Assembly: GCF_004965515.1 (NCBI RefSeq)
Contig: NZ_SSHH01000001.1
Span: forward strand, 248,001-312,000
Reading direction: 5' to 3'
DNA from: Alteraurantiacibacter aquimixticola
GTDB taxonomy: Bacteria > Pseudomonadota > Alphaproteobacteria > Sphingomonadales > Sphingomonadaceae
DNA length: 64,000 bases
Shown here: piece by piece, positions 1 through 8,177 of the stretch
Position numbering within the stretch: position 1 is the first letter of the stretch
How the letters are laid out: the number at the start of each line of letters is the position of its first letter
Notes under the pieces: model-generated
The model's input: the letters and a program-made list of their open reading frames with translations, nothing else
What the model was told of the DNA's origin: nothing
Database searches by the model: none
Translations under genes and position numbers: made by a program

Positions 1-102
1 TTCTGGAGATTCATGAAACTACCTGTCCCTTCGGGTCGAATGGCTTGATCATAGACAGGAATATTGTCGCTTGGCAGCGCTTTTCGGTTACCGTGGGGAC
101 CA

Positions 103-1518
103 ATGGAATATTCGCATGACGTGATCGTGATCGGCGGCGGTGCTGCGGGATTGACCGCCGCGGGCGGCTGCGCGCTGTTCGGCCTCAAGGTCGCGCTGAT
201 CGAGAAGGGCGCGATGGGGGGCGAATGCCTCAATAATGGCTGCGTTCCATCGAAGGCGCTGATCGCTTCCGCGCGCCGAGCCGCCGAAGCGCGCGAGGAG
301 AAGCGGCTGGGCGTGCAACTGGCCGCGCCGCAGGTCGACTGGATGGGCGTGCATGGCCACATCCACGCAGCCATCGCCGCCATCGCCCCGCATGATTCAC
401 AGGAGCGTTTCGAGGAGATGGGCTGTGAGGTGCTGCGTGACCATGCCACCTTGCGGGACCGGCACACGGTGGAGGTTGCGGGTCGCAAGCTGACCGCACC
501 ACGCATCGTCATCGCCACCGGCTCCGAGCCTTTCGTGCCGCCGATCGAGGGGATCGATAGCGTCCCTTATCTCACCAATGAGAACCTGTTCGAGCTGACC
601 GAACAGCCGAGGCACCTTGTCATCATCGGTGGCGGCGTGATCGGCATGGAAATGGGTCAGAGCTTCCGCCGCCTCGGCAGCGAAGTGACCATCATCAATC
701 CCGGCCCGCTGATGGGGCGAGACGATCCGGACTCGGTCGCCGTCGTGCAGGCACAGATGGAGCGCGAAGGCGTGCGCTTTGTCGATGGCAAGGCGGCCAA
801 GGTTGCAGGCAGCTCCGGCACCATCACCGTCACCACTGATGGCGGGGAAACGCTCACCGGCTCGCACCTGCTCGTCGCCGTCGGCCGCAAGGCGCGCACT
901 TCCGGGTATGGGCTGGAGGAGCTGGGTATCGAACTGGGCCGCAACGGCATCAAGGTCGATGCGCGCCGCCGGACGTCCATCAAGAACATCTACGCCATCG
1001 GCGATTGCCGAGAGGGGCCGCGCCTCACCCATGTCTCGGGCTATGAAGGCTCCAACGTCGTGCTCGAAATCGCCACCGGCCTGCCGACCAAGGTGGACTG
1101 GAAGGCGCTGCCCTGGTGCACCTATACCGATCCCGAAGTCGCCCAGATCGGCATGACCGAGGCCGAGGCGCGGGAGAAGCATGGCGAGGCTGTGACGGTG
1201 GTGCGCGAGGATTTCGACCACAATGACCGCGCTGTCTCGGAAGGCGAGATTGCGGGCCACATGAAGCTGGTAATGAAGGGCAAGAAGGTCATTGGCGCCA
1301 GCATTGTCGGCCATAATGCGGGCGAGTTGTTGCTGCCGCTGACGCAGGCGATCACGGGCAAGAGCAGCAGTTTCGCGCTTGGTGGTGCGGTGATCGCCTA
1401 TCCCACCCGTTCGGAAATCACCAAGGCGCTGGCCTTCAAGACATGGGAGCCGACCGTCTTCGGTTCGCTGCCCAAGAGCTATGCGCGGTTCGTCTCGAAA
1501 CTGAGGAAACTGTTCTGA
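103..1518 (+). CDS. FAD-dependent pyridine nucleotide-disulfide oxidoreductase (mercuric reductase / dihydrolipoamide dehydrogenase-like)
   Basis: Class I flavoprotein disulfide reductase of 471 residues, the usual family length. The N-terminus carries the FAD dinucleotide fold (VIVIGGGAAGLTAA), followed by the redox-active disulfide in GGECLNNGCVPSK (CxxxxC). A second nucleotide-binding fold (VIIGGGVIGMEMG) is at about residues 180-200, the second FAD motif (IYAIGDC) at about 305-312, and a C-terminal dimerisation domain follows. The proximal HxxxxE catalytic pair of true lipoamide dehydrogenases is not obvious near the C-terminus, and there is no N-terminal heavy-metal domain, so the substrate is open; no E2/E3 or mer genes are adjacent. 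I chose ATG at 103 because it has a GGGG-type ribosome site and starts directly at the Rossmann strand; an upstream TTG at 64 is possible. Its stop codon overlaps the next start (TGATG), implying translational coupling to the radical SAM gene. Confidence 0.85.
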   Translation: MEYSHDVIVIGGGAAGLTAAGGCALFGLKVALIEKGAMGGECLNNGCVPSKALIASARRAAEAREEKRLGVQLAAPQVDWMGVHGHIHAAIAAIAPHDSQERFEEMGCEVLRDHATLRDRHTVEVAGRKLTAPRIVIATGSEPFVPPIEGIDSVPYLTNENLFELTEQPRHLVIIGGGVIGMEMGQSFRRLGSEVTIINPGPLMGRDDPDSVAVVQAQMEREGVRFVDGKAAKVAGSSGTITVTTDGGETLTGSHLLVAVGRKARTSGYGLEELGIELGRNGIKVDARRRTSIKNIYAIGDCREGPRLTHVSGYEGSNVVLEIATGLPTKVDWKALPWCTYTDPEVAQIGMTEAEAREKHGEAVTVVREDFDHNDRAVSEGEIAGHMKLVMKGKKVIGASIVGHNAGELLLPLTQAITGKSSSFALGGAVIAYPTRSEITKALAFKTWEPTVFGSLPKSYARFVSKLRKLF

Positions 1519-2513
1519 TGGCGAGCCGCGTGAAGAGCCGCAACGTGCCCACGGGACCATCGCCTTTCGCGATTCCGGACAAGGTGCCTCTGAAGCGCGA
1601 GAAGTTTGCCGATCCGGCGGTGACGGCGGATGGCTCTCCGCGCGCATCGGTGGCGCTGGATCACCTCGAAACGCTGTGGCTCAACACCGGCACGCTCTGC
1701 AATCTCGCCTGCGCCAGCTGCTATATCGAAAGCTCGCCCACCAATGATGCGCTGGTCTATCTGAGCGCCGAGGACGCGGCGAGCTTCTATGACGAGATTG
1801 CCGCGTCCGGCCAGCATGTGCGCGAGATCGGCTTCACCGGCGGCGAGCCTTTCATGAACCCGGCCTTCTTGCGGATGCTGGAGGACGCGTTGGACCGCGG
1901 ACATGAGGTGCTGGTGCTGACCAATGCGATGAAGCCCATGCGGCGGCATGAGGCGGCGCTGCTGGCCCTGCGCGAGCGGTTCGGGGATCGGCTTACCCTG
2001 CGCGTCTCCATCGACCACCACACACAGGCGGTGCATGAAGGCGAGCGCGGGCCGAATAGCTGGGCCCCGATGATCGATGGCCTGCAATGGCTCTCCACCC
2101 ATGGCTTCTCCATCGCCGCCGCCGGACGCTCGCTGGCGGGTGAGGACATGGGCGCGGCGCGCGCCGCCTATGCCGAGCTATTCGTGCGCGAGGGTATCGC
2201 CATTGACGCCGCCGATCCCGCGCGGCTGGTGCTCTTCCCGGAGATGGACGAGAGCGCCGACGTGCCCGAGATCACCACCGCCTGCTGGTCCATCCTTGGC
2301 AAGTCGCCTTCGGACGTGATGTGCGCCACCAGCCGGATGGTCGTCCACCGCAAGGGGGAAGGGCGCGCCCGCGTCGTCGCCTGCACTTTGCTGCCCTACG
2401 ATGCGGGCTTCGATCTGGGCGAGACTTTGGCGGAGGCCGCGCGCGAGGTGCCACTCAACCACCCGCATTGCGCGCGCTTTTGCGTGCTGGGCGGGGCGAG
2501 TTGTTCGGCGTGA
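1518..2513 (+). CDS. Radical SAM protein with SPASM-like C-terminal cysteines
   Basis: Radical SAM enzyme of 331 residues. The cluster-binding CxxxCxxC motif is explicit (CNLACASC at about residues 63-70), followed by the SAM-binding GGEP motif (GFTGGEPFMNP). The C-terminal third adds cysteines in the order CATSR, VACTLL and finally HCARFC...GGASC, which resembles a SPASM/twitch auxiliary Fe-S cluster region, so the protein may bind a second cluster. The start ATG at 1518 overlaps the stop of the flavoprotein gene by one base; an in-frame upstream ATG at 1443 lies inside that gene and is unlikely. No peptide precursor or obvious substrate protein was found next to it, so the reaction is unknown. 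Coupling to a disulfide-type flavoprotein suggests that gene could supply electrons or act on the product, but this is inference only. Confidence 0.85.
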   Translation: MASRVKSRNVPTGPSPFAIPDKVPLKREKFADPAVTADGSPRASVALDHLETLWLNTGTLCNLACASCYIESSPTNDALVYLSAEDAASFYDEIAASGQHVREIGFTGGEPFMNPAFLRMLEDALDRGHEVLVLTNAMKPMRRHEAALLALRERFGDRLTLRVSIDHHTQAVHEGERGPNSWAPMIDGLQWLSTHGFSIAAAGRSLAGEDMGAARAAYAELFVREGIAIDAADPARLVLFPEMDESADVPEITTACWSILGKSPSDVMCATSRMVVHRKGEGRARVVACTLLPYDAGFDLGETLAEAAREVPLNHPHCARFCVLGGASCSA

Positions 2514-2542
2514 TCAGGACCCGTTCAGCCGCGTCATGCGTT

Positions 2543-2968
2543 ATGGGCGGCATGGGACGTCTGATCTTCGCATCCGCCGCCGCGGCACTGGCGCTGGCCG
2601 CGCCCGCATCCGCGCAAAGCTCCATCGACGGGACCTATGTCGACTCGGGCGGCTATGTGGAGATCACGGTTGAGCGCTGCGGATCGGTGCGTTGCGGCAA
2701 GATCACCCGGATCATCCGCAACAAGCCGGGTGAGAGCAATCGCGACCGCCACAATGATAATCCCGCCCTGCGCGAGCGCCCGATCCTCGGCATCACCCTG
2801 CTGCAGGACCTGCGCTGGGATGATGGCGCATGGAGGGGCGAGGTCTACAACCCGGAAGATGGCGGAACCTATCGCACCGAAGTGCGCCCTGCTGCGGGTG
2901 GCGCGCTGGAAGTGAAAGGCTGCGTCGCCTTCATCTGCCGCACGCGCCTCTGGCCCGCGAAAACCTGA
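2543..2968 (+). CDS. DUF2147 family secreted protein
   Basis: Small exported protein of about 141 residues. It has a clear Sec signal peptide (hydrophobic alanine/leucine run ending in ASAQ), then the DUF2147 pattern: DGTYVDSGGYVEITVERCG, a CGKI element, a DxxNPxLRxRPILG-like stretch and a terminal segment (EVKGCVAFICRTRLW). Family members are periplasmic or secreted proteins of unknown function that look like lipocalin-type small beta barrels. The start could be ATG 2543 or ATG 2552; both give a signal peptide. The gene follows the radical SAM gene by 29 bases on the same strand and may be cotranscribed. Two cysteine pairs could form disulfides. Confidence 0.8.
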   Translation: MGGMGRLIFASAAAALALAAPASAQSSIDGTYVDSGGYVEITVERCGSVRCGKITRIIRNKPGESNRDRHNDNPALRERPILGITLLQDLRWDDGAWRGEVYNPEDGGTYRTEVRPAAGGALEVKGCVAFICRTRLWPAKT

Positions 2969-3048
2969 CAAAATCGCGCCGCCGCGCAGCTTTCCAATCT
3001 GCGGGTCTTGACCGAATCCAAGCCGCGTTATAGACGCGCGCCCTCTGT

Positions 3049-3122
3049 TGCCCCGTCGTCTAATGGTAAGACTACGGACTCTGACTCCGTCAATTGAGGT
3101 TCGAATCCTCACGGGGCATCCA
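3049..3122 (+). tRNA. tRNA-Gln (anticodon CUG)
   Basis: A complete cloverleaf can be drawn. The acceptor stem TGCCCCG pairs with CGGGGCA, the D-arm has the GTCT...AGAC stem, the anticodon stem ACGGA/TCCGT encloses the loop CTCTGAC with anticodon CTG, and the T-arm TGAGG/CCTCA encloses TTCGAAT. The CCA end is encoded (3120-3122). It decodes CAG. It stands alone between a forward gene cluster and a reverse one. Confidence 0.95.
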
Positions 3123-3169
3123 GTTTTCCACCAGTTTCCACCGCAAGCCTTGCCGGCAATGACGATGCG

Positions 3170-4315
3170 TCACGCGCAGCTGTGCCTCGCTGCGGCTGGC
3201 GGCCTTGCGAGCACGATGCCTCGCCGGATTCGCTTGAACCCGGACAGGATCGCCCGATCCACCGCGCCGAAGCCGCTCCGGTTCTGCCAGAGGATCAGGG
3301 CCATCACGAGGGCGGTCCAGCACATTCCCAAGGCAAGCGCATCGGCCATCGGCGTGAGCCATATGCGCGTTTCGATGAGCGAGAGGGACTTGATAAAGGC
3401 CACAAGCAGGCAAAGTCCCAGCGCGAAGCCGATCGGGCTTGAAGATCGCATGGGAGGGCGCCCCAGCGCGAAGGCCAGCAAGGGCGTCAGCAGCACCAGG
3501 ACGACCCACAGCATGCGCGCGAAGGCTGCCGCCCGGTGGTCAGGATCGGGCGAGCGCAGCAACTCATCAAGGCTTCGGCTGCGCAAGGGATTGTCCTCGG
3601 CGTGTCCGGATTCCATACGGATGCCTTCGGGGCGGGATTCGAAGGCCAGCATCGCGAAGCTCAATACCGTCCCGTCGGCCTTGCCGATCGACTGCCCATC
3701 GATCAGCCGGACAAAGCTCCTGCCGTCCGGGGCAAATCCCAGCTTGCCGCTTGAGGCATTGTAGGTGCGTTCATCGTCGACGATCATCAGGCCGCCCAGC
3801 GTGGCGGAGTCCGGGTCGACGCTATCGAAATACACCATCATCCCGTCGCCGAGATCGTGGAACCTTCGCGGGGCCAGGTTGATGCCGAAGTCGCCATTCG
3901 CCATGCGCTGGCCGATTTCATCGATCCTGCGCTCACCCTCCGGCTGCATCCACCCCTGGTTGGCGAGGACGAAGGCCGCGACCAGAACGCTGAGCAGGAC
4001 AGGCATGCGCATCCAGCGTCGGGGGCCGATGCCGGTCGCCTCGATCACAGCCAGTTCGCCGCGCATTGCGAGCTTGCGGACCGACAAGGCAATGGCGAGG
4101 TAAAGTCCCACCAGCATGCCGATCCCGGCATATTCGGGCAGCAGGCCGAGAACGGTCTGCCAGACGATGTATCCGCGCTGGCCGGAAAGGCGGGTGATCT
4201 CGATCAGCCGCGGGATATGCTCGAGCACCATCAGCGACATGATAATGCCGATCACGCTGCCCAGCGTGCCCAGCGATGAGCCGAGCACATATCGATCGAT
4301 CCGGGCGAGGAGCAT
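3170..4315 (-). CDS. LptF/LptG-family (YjgP/YjgQ) permease
   Basis: Integral membrane protein of 381 residues with the YjgP/YjgQ architecture. It has an N-terminal block of three helices starting RIDRYVLGSSLGTL, a large periplasmic beta-rich domain (about residues 135-270) and three C-terminal helices (LLTPLLAFALG..., IGFALGLCLLVAFI..., ALGMCWTALVMALIL). LptF/LptG move LPS from the inner membrane with the LptB ATPase. No lptB, lptA or second permease lies here, so this single copy may be a paralogue or partner with subunits encoded elsewhere. It is the last gene of the minus-strand glycosyltransferase operon, 14 bases after a GT4 gene, suggesting it handles the glycolipid made by that operon. 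Whether it is the housekeeping LptG or a dedicated exporter cannot be told from the window. Confidence 0.8.
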   Translation of the reverse strand: MLLARIDRYVLGSSLGTLGSVIGIIMSLMVLEHIPRLIEITRLSGQRGYIVWQTVLGLLPEYAGIGMLVGLYLAIALSVRKLAMRGELAVIEATGIGPRRWMRMPVLLSVLVAAFVLANQGWMQPEGERRIDEIGQRMANGDFGINLAPRRFHDLGDGMMVYFDSVDPDSATLGGLMIVDDERTYNASSGKLGFAPDGRSFVRLIDGQSIGKADGTVLSFAMLAFESRPEGIRMESGHAEDNPLRSRSLDELLRSPDPDHRAAAFARMLWVVLVLLTPLLAFALGRPPMRSSSPIGFALGLCLLVAFIKSLSLIETRIWLTPMADALALGMCWTALVMALILWQNRSGFGAVDRAILSGFKRIRRGIVLARPPAAARHSCA

Positions 4316-4329
4316 TGCTCCGCCTCCGA

Positions 4330-5490
4330 TCAGGCAGCCGCCGCGCTCTTTTGGGGAACGAGCCCCGAATAGAGCCGGAAGAGATCGCGGAAGTGCTCCT
4401 CCATGTTGCGGGGTGGGGGACTGGCCGCCGCCCGCAATCCGCCATCGGGAAGCTGGAGGATCGCCCGCACGATATCTGCCATGTTGGTGGGCGTGAAGCC
4501 GAGCGCCGGGTTATGGCGGACGAAATCGCTCGCCCCGCCAAGATTGGGCGCGATCAGCGGAAGGCCGCTGGCATGCGCCTCTGCGGCGATCATTCCGAAT
4601 GTCTCGGCCTCGCAGCCATGCAGCAAGGCATCGGCGCTGGCCAGGATCGCGGCGAACTGCTTGCGATCGCGCACCGGGCGGAGAAGGCGGATATGCGGGT
4701 TTCCCGCGATGGCGCGCATGATCTTTCGATGCGCGCGCCCCTCTCCGAAAATGACGAGGCCGATCGGGCGGTGTGCTCCCGCAATCGTCGCCGCCTCGAC
4801 CAGCATGGGTACGCGCTTTTCGGTGGCAAGGCGCCCGGCGCTGACCAGCAGGGTCGCTTCTGGCCCAAGCTGGCAAAGGCCCAGCAAGCGCTCGCGCAGG
4901 GACTCGCTGCGAAGCGCGGGTGAGAACAGGCCGGGCTCGACGCCCATGGGCATGGTCACGACATTGGCCACGCCGCCATCCGACAGGCGCTGCGCAAGGC
5001 TGGAATTGGCCGCGATCACGGCGTCGAAGCTCCTGCCGTAACGGCGCAAGCGCTCCCAGAACCAGTCGAAGACGCGATCGACCGAGGCGGGCTGCGCGAT
5101 CCCCTCGAACCAGCGATAGACATGGGCCGACAGCGGTTCGGAATGCATCACCAGCGCACGCGGGACCGGCTGCGGATAGGCCGCAACGTAATTCGCGCTA
5201 TTCCATGGAGAGGAAGCCTCGATCAGATCCGGCTGCAGGCGGTCGAGCGCGGCATGTACCGCCGCCTGATCGGCAAAGGAGAAATATTTCCGGTCGAGCG
5301 GGAAGTGCGGGGAAGCGAGCGTGACAATCCGGGCGGATCCGGAAATCTCCACCGTGCGATCCGCTGCGCCCGGGGCGAGCAGGGTGATATCCTGCCCCAG
5401 CTTTTCGGCGACCCGCAGCTTCTGCTCCACATAGGTGCGAATGCCGCCGCCCTCGGGCGTATAGAAACCACAGACATCGACAATGCGCAT
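4330..5490 (-). CDS. Glycosyltransferase family 4 (GT4) protein
   Basis: Retaining GT-B glycosyltransferase of 386 residues. The N-terminal half starts with the acceptor-side motif MRIVDVCGFYTPEGGGIRTY, and the C-terminal half has the nucleotide-sugar region: VSAGRLATEKRV, VIFGEG and the GT4 EX7E-like segment HGCEAETFGMIAAEAHASGLP. There is no signal peptide and no transmembrane helix, so it should act at the cytoplasmic face of the inner membrane. It sits 7 bases after the DUF2141 gene and 14 bases before the LptF/G-like permease. The donor sugar and acceptor are not readable. GDP-mannose-type GT4 enzymes acting on membrane lipids are the closest functional analogy I can give. Confidence 0.85.
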   Translation of the reverse strand: MRIVDVCGFYTPEGGGIRTYVEQKLRVAEKLGQDITLLAPGAADRTVEISGSARIVTLASPHFPLDRKYFSFADQAAVHAALDRLQPDLIEASSPWNSANYVAAYPQPVPRALVMHSEPLSAHVYRWFEGIAQPASVDRVFDWFWERLRRYGRSFDAVIAANSSLAQRLSDGGVANVVTMPMGVEPGLFSPALRSESLRERLLGLCQLGPEATLLVSAGRLATEKRVPMLVEAATIAGAHRPIGLVIFGEGRAHRKIMRAIAGNPHIRLLRPVRDRKQFAAILASADALLHGCEAETFGMIAAEAHASGLPLIAPNLGGASDFVRHNPALGFTPTNMADIVRAILQLPDGGLRAAASPPPRNMEEHFRDLFRLYSGLVPQKSAAAA

Positions 5491-5497
5491 AGGCTGT

Positions 5498-6016
5498 TCA
5501 GTCCTCCAGCGGCCGCATCCTGAGGCCGCGCAGGTAATTCACGACGATCCTGATTTCCGTGCGCCCGGCCCCGGCGACCGCGCTCGCTTCTTGCGCTGCC
5601 GGCTGGCTGATCCCGAGCCGGGGATTGCCCGCAAAGCCGATCCCGTCGTTCCGCCAGTTGAAGCGCCGATTGGAATTGCGATCATGCAGCAGCACCACCG
5701 AGTAGCGCCCCGCCTGCGGCACCCTGACACAGAGCTGGGGCTGGGCAGCCGCCGGCACCGCGACTTCGATGCGGCGGAAGGTCTTGCCAGCCGAAATGAG
5801 GATATTGTCGTCGGCCAGGAAATCATCGTCATTGGCGGGATAGACTTCCAGCTTGAGCTTACCTTGCCGATCGCGCAGCCCGACCACATCCACGAGGAAA
5901 GCCGGACCCTGCTCATTGGTGCGGCACCGGCCTTCGGCCTGGCCGAGGTCCGGCGTCGAAGGGATGCTCGCCTGCGCCAGCACGGGCAGCAGGGCGAGGC
6001 TAGCGAGCAGGCGCAT
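5498..6016 (-). CDS. DUF2141 domain periplasmic protein
   Basis: Exported protein of about 172 residues with a signal peptide (MRLLASLALLPVLAQAS). The DUF2141 core is recognisable: a strand-rich domain with GKLKLEVYPANDDDFL, a central ISAGKTFRRIEVAVP, and the hallmark YSVVLLHDRNSNRRFNWRND followed by GIGFAGNPR. The function of DUF2141 is unknown. I place the start at ATG 6016 because it begins the signal peptide; the longer frame to 6067 would prepend charged residues. It overlaps the end of the upstream membrane-protein gene by 17 bases, so it is part of the same operon. Confidence 0.8.
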   Translation of the reverse strand: MRLLASLALLPVLAQASIPSTPDLGQAEGRCRTNEQGPAFLVDVVGLRDRQGKLKLEVYPANDDDFLADDNILISAGKTFRRIEVAVPAAAQPQLCVRVPQAGRYSVVLLHDRNSNRRFNWRNDGIGFAGNPRLGISQPAAQEASAVAGAGRTEIRIVVNYLRGLRMRPLED

Positions 6017-6941
6017 CGCTGCGTTCTCCGGTGAGCAGGTCGATGAGCGAGAAGCCGAGGCCAACAATCAGGTTGGCGGCAAGGATCAGCCCCGCCATCA
6101 TCGCCACCAGCCCGGCGATCTCGAGATGCGCGCCCGCCGCCAGCACGGCGACGCCGGCAAAGACCACATCCTTGTTGGGCACGAAGGGCAGGCGCGAGAT
6201 CAGCAGCCGGATTGCGGCGAGTACCAGCCACCAGCCGATCGGCGTTTCGGGCAGCACCATATTCCATAGCATCGCAGAGATGAGCGTCGTGGCGAGGATA
6301 CGGGCGACATGGACGGCGAAGACCATGCGCAGCTCCGATGCAGGGAGCGAGAACAGCGCCTTGCGCCAGACCATCACCGCAAGCGAACTGGCGACAACGA
6401 AAGCGAGCGACCAGCCGATCTGTGCGCCATGCTCACCCAGCGGCAGCAGGTCGAGGAAGGGGATGGCGAGCGCGATCAGCACCAGCGTCATCACATTGCC
6501 CGCCATGGCGGAAAGCACTGCCACGTCCTTCACTGCACCGAAGGGCGCCGCCTCTACCTGGCTGTTCTTGCGCGCCCAGGCATAGAACCACGCCTCGCCA
6601 AGATAGCCGAGCAGCAATTCGTTGTAGACGAGCTTGCGGGTTAGCGCGCCAAGGGCAGGGCGGCCCACGCCCCACAGCCGGTTGAAGATATACCATTCGC
6701 TGAGCGGCCCGGCCATGAAGCCGAGAGCGAACAGCACCCAGAAGGACGGCGAGGACGGGACAAGATCCAGGATGCTGGCTGCATCAAGCGTACTGATCTG
6801 CGAGAGCGCTGCCGCGACGACCAGCAGCGACAGGAGGATGGTGAGAGCGCGGGTCCAGCTGAAGGTGCGGGGCCGGTCTTGCGGCAGGAGGGGGATGGTG
6901 TCGCCGCTGACCGGCAGGAGCATTTGTTCTGTCATTCTCAC
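6000..6941 (-). CDS. Multi-pass membrane protein of unknown function in glycan operon
   Basis: Protein of 313 residues with about eight hydrophobic helices, for example ALTILLSLLVVAAAL, FWVLFALGFMAGPL, NVMTLVLIALAIPFL and GLVAMMAGLILAANLIVGL. No catalytic motif is obvious. The arrangement, with a short amphipathic segment (KLVYNELLLGYLGEAWFYAW) between helices, loosely recalls the lysylphosphatidylglycerol-synthase-like (UPF0104) transmembrane family often found beside glycosyltransferases, but I cannot confirm membership. The start overlaps the stop of the upstream GT4 gene (ATGA, 4 bases) and its own end overlaps the DUF2141 gene, so it is embedded in the operon. It could be a flippase or an assembly partner of the GT4 enzymes. 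Confidence 0.7.
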   Translation of the reverse strand: MRMTEQMLLPVSGDTIPLLPQDRPRTFSWTRALTILLSLLVVAAALSQISTLDAASILDLVPSSPSFWVLFALGFMAGPLSEWYIFNRLWGVGRPALGALTRKLVYNELLLGYLGEAWFYAWARKNSQVEAAPFGAVKDVAVLSAMAGNVMTLVLIALAIPFLDLLPLGEHGAQIGWSLAFVVASSLAVMVWRKALFSLPASELRMVFAVHVARILATTLISAMLWNMVLPETPIGWWLVLAAIRLLISRLPFVPNKDVVFAGVAVLAAGAHLEIAGLVAMMAGLILAANLIVGLGFSLIDLLTGERSDAPAR

Positions 6942-8128
6942 GCCTTGTGGTGGTGATTGCCTTGACAGACGCCGCCACCGCGCGGTTCCCGCACTTGCTC
7001 ACCGGATTTCTCCGGCGCCTGCGCTTCGCATGCTTCTGCGAACAGCCCGAGATAATGTTGTGAGGCCCGTTCGAGGGTGAAATCCGCAGCGAAGCACCGC
7101 CTGTCCTCCTGCGGCGGATCGAGCTTGCTCGCTTCGACCATGGCGCGCGCCAGCGCTGCTGCATCGCCGCGCGGAGCAAGTCTGCCGAAAGCGCCATCGC
7201 CCGCCAGCCATGCCATGCTGGCACAGCAATCGGTGGCAGCGATCGGCAGGCCAGCGGCCAGCGCTTCGATCACGACCGCAGGAACGCCCTCGTAATCGGA
7301 GGACAGCACAAGCACATCGGCATCGCGATAGAGTGCCGTCATGTCGTGAACGTGTCCTGGCATGGTCAATTGCGCGGCAATGCCCAGCCGTCCGGCCTCG
7401 CGCTCCAGCGCCGCGCGGCACGGGCCTTCGCCGGCGATCGCCAGCCGGTCACCCGGCGATGCCATGGCGGCAAAAGCCCGCAGCAGCAGCGCGAAGTTCT
7501 TTTGCGGCACCAGCCTGCCCACCGCGAGGAAGCTGCGCCCGGCGCGGTCATTCGCCTTGCGCCCGGCGAGCTTTGCCAGGCCAGCGCATTCGGCTTGCGA
7601 CAGTGCCGGGTCCGGGATCACGCTCACCCTGTCAGCCTTGATCTGCAGGGCGCTGGCGACGGGCTCGCGCATTGGCGCACCGATCGCCACGAAATGGTCG
7701 AGTAGGCGGCCCTGTAGTGAGAGCCAAGCGCGATAGGGCGCGGCCAGCGGTCCTGACATGTCGGGCCGGTCGAGATCGTTGCTCACCTTCACCACCACCG
7801 GCGGGCAGCACTGCCCGAGCAGCAGGCGCGCAACGACGCAGGGCGCTGTATAGGTGAGTCCGGGGCAGAAGATGACATCGGGCCGCTCGCGCATCAGGAA
7901 GCGCAGCAGGCACAGCATCATCCAGATGGTTTCCCAGCCGGCGGTCGGGATGGGCTCGCGAAATGTCCGGTAATCGAGCGCGGGCCGATCCTCACGGCAG
8001 GTCCCGCGGTCGCGGCCGAGCACGACCGCGACATCGTGCCCTTCCTCCTGCCAGCGTTCCGCCAGCCGCAGGCCTACGCGCTCGACGCCGCCGGGTTCGA
8101 ATGCGTGGATCGGTATGGCAATGCGCAT
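6938..8128 (-). CDS. Glycosyltransferase family 4 (GT4) protein
   Basis: Second GT4 enzyme of the operon, about 396 residues. It starts with MRIAIPIHAFEPGGVERV, a typical GT4 opening. The donor-binding half has FLAVGRLVPQKNF, LAIAGEGP, a PGHVHDM element, YRDADVLVLSSDYEGVP and VIEALAAGLPI (EX7E region). The extreme C-terminus is a charged, histidine- and glycine-rich tail. The open frame extends 140 residues upstream to 8548, but that part lies inside the deacetylase gene; ATG 8128 starts exactly at the fold. The downstream membrane-protein gene overlaps by 4 bases. The sequence differs clearly from the 4330-5490 enzyme, so the two probably add different sugars. Confidence 0.87.
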   Translation of the reverse strand: MRIAIPIHAFEPGGVERVGLRLAERWQEEGHDVAVVLGRDRGTCREDRPALDYRTFREPIPTAGWETIWMMLCLLRFLMRERPDVIFCPGLTYTAPCVVARLLLGQCCPPVVVKVSNDLDRPDMSGPLAAPYRAWLSLQGRLLDHFVAIGAPMREPVASALQIKADRVSVIPDPALSQAECAGLAKLAGRKANDRAGRSFLAVGRLVPQKNFALLLRAFAAMASPGDRLAIAGEGPCRAALEREAGRLGIAAQLTMPGHVHDMTALYRDADVLVLSSDYEGVPAVVIEALAAGLPIAATDCCASMAWLAGDGAFGRLAPRGDAAALARAMVEASKLDPPQEDRRCFAADFTLERASQHYLGLFAEACEAQAPEKSGEQVREPRGGGVCQGNHHHKA

Positions 8129-8177
8129 GTCCTGTGGACGCCGCGGCGAGCCGATACCCGCACTATGCCAGCGCTTG

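Noticed and set aside
13-48. A possible 11-codon leader ORF (ATG 13 to TGA 48) with GGAG upstream, before the flavoprotein gene.
   Set aside because: Too short to distinguish from chance; no attenuator pair or repeated codons for one amino acid are visible, and upstream sequence is missing.
397-1647. A 416-codon minus-strand frame across the flavoprotein gene.
   Set aside because: It is a shadow of the conserved disulfide reductase; rich in Arg, His, Asp without motifs.
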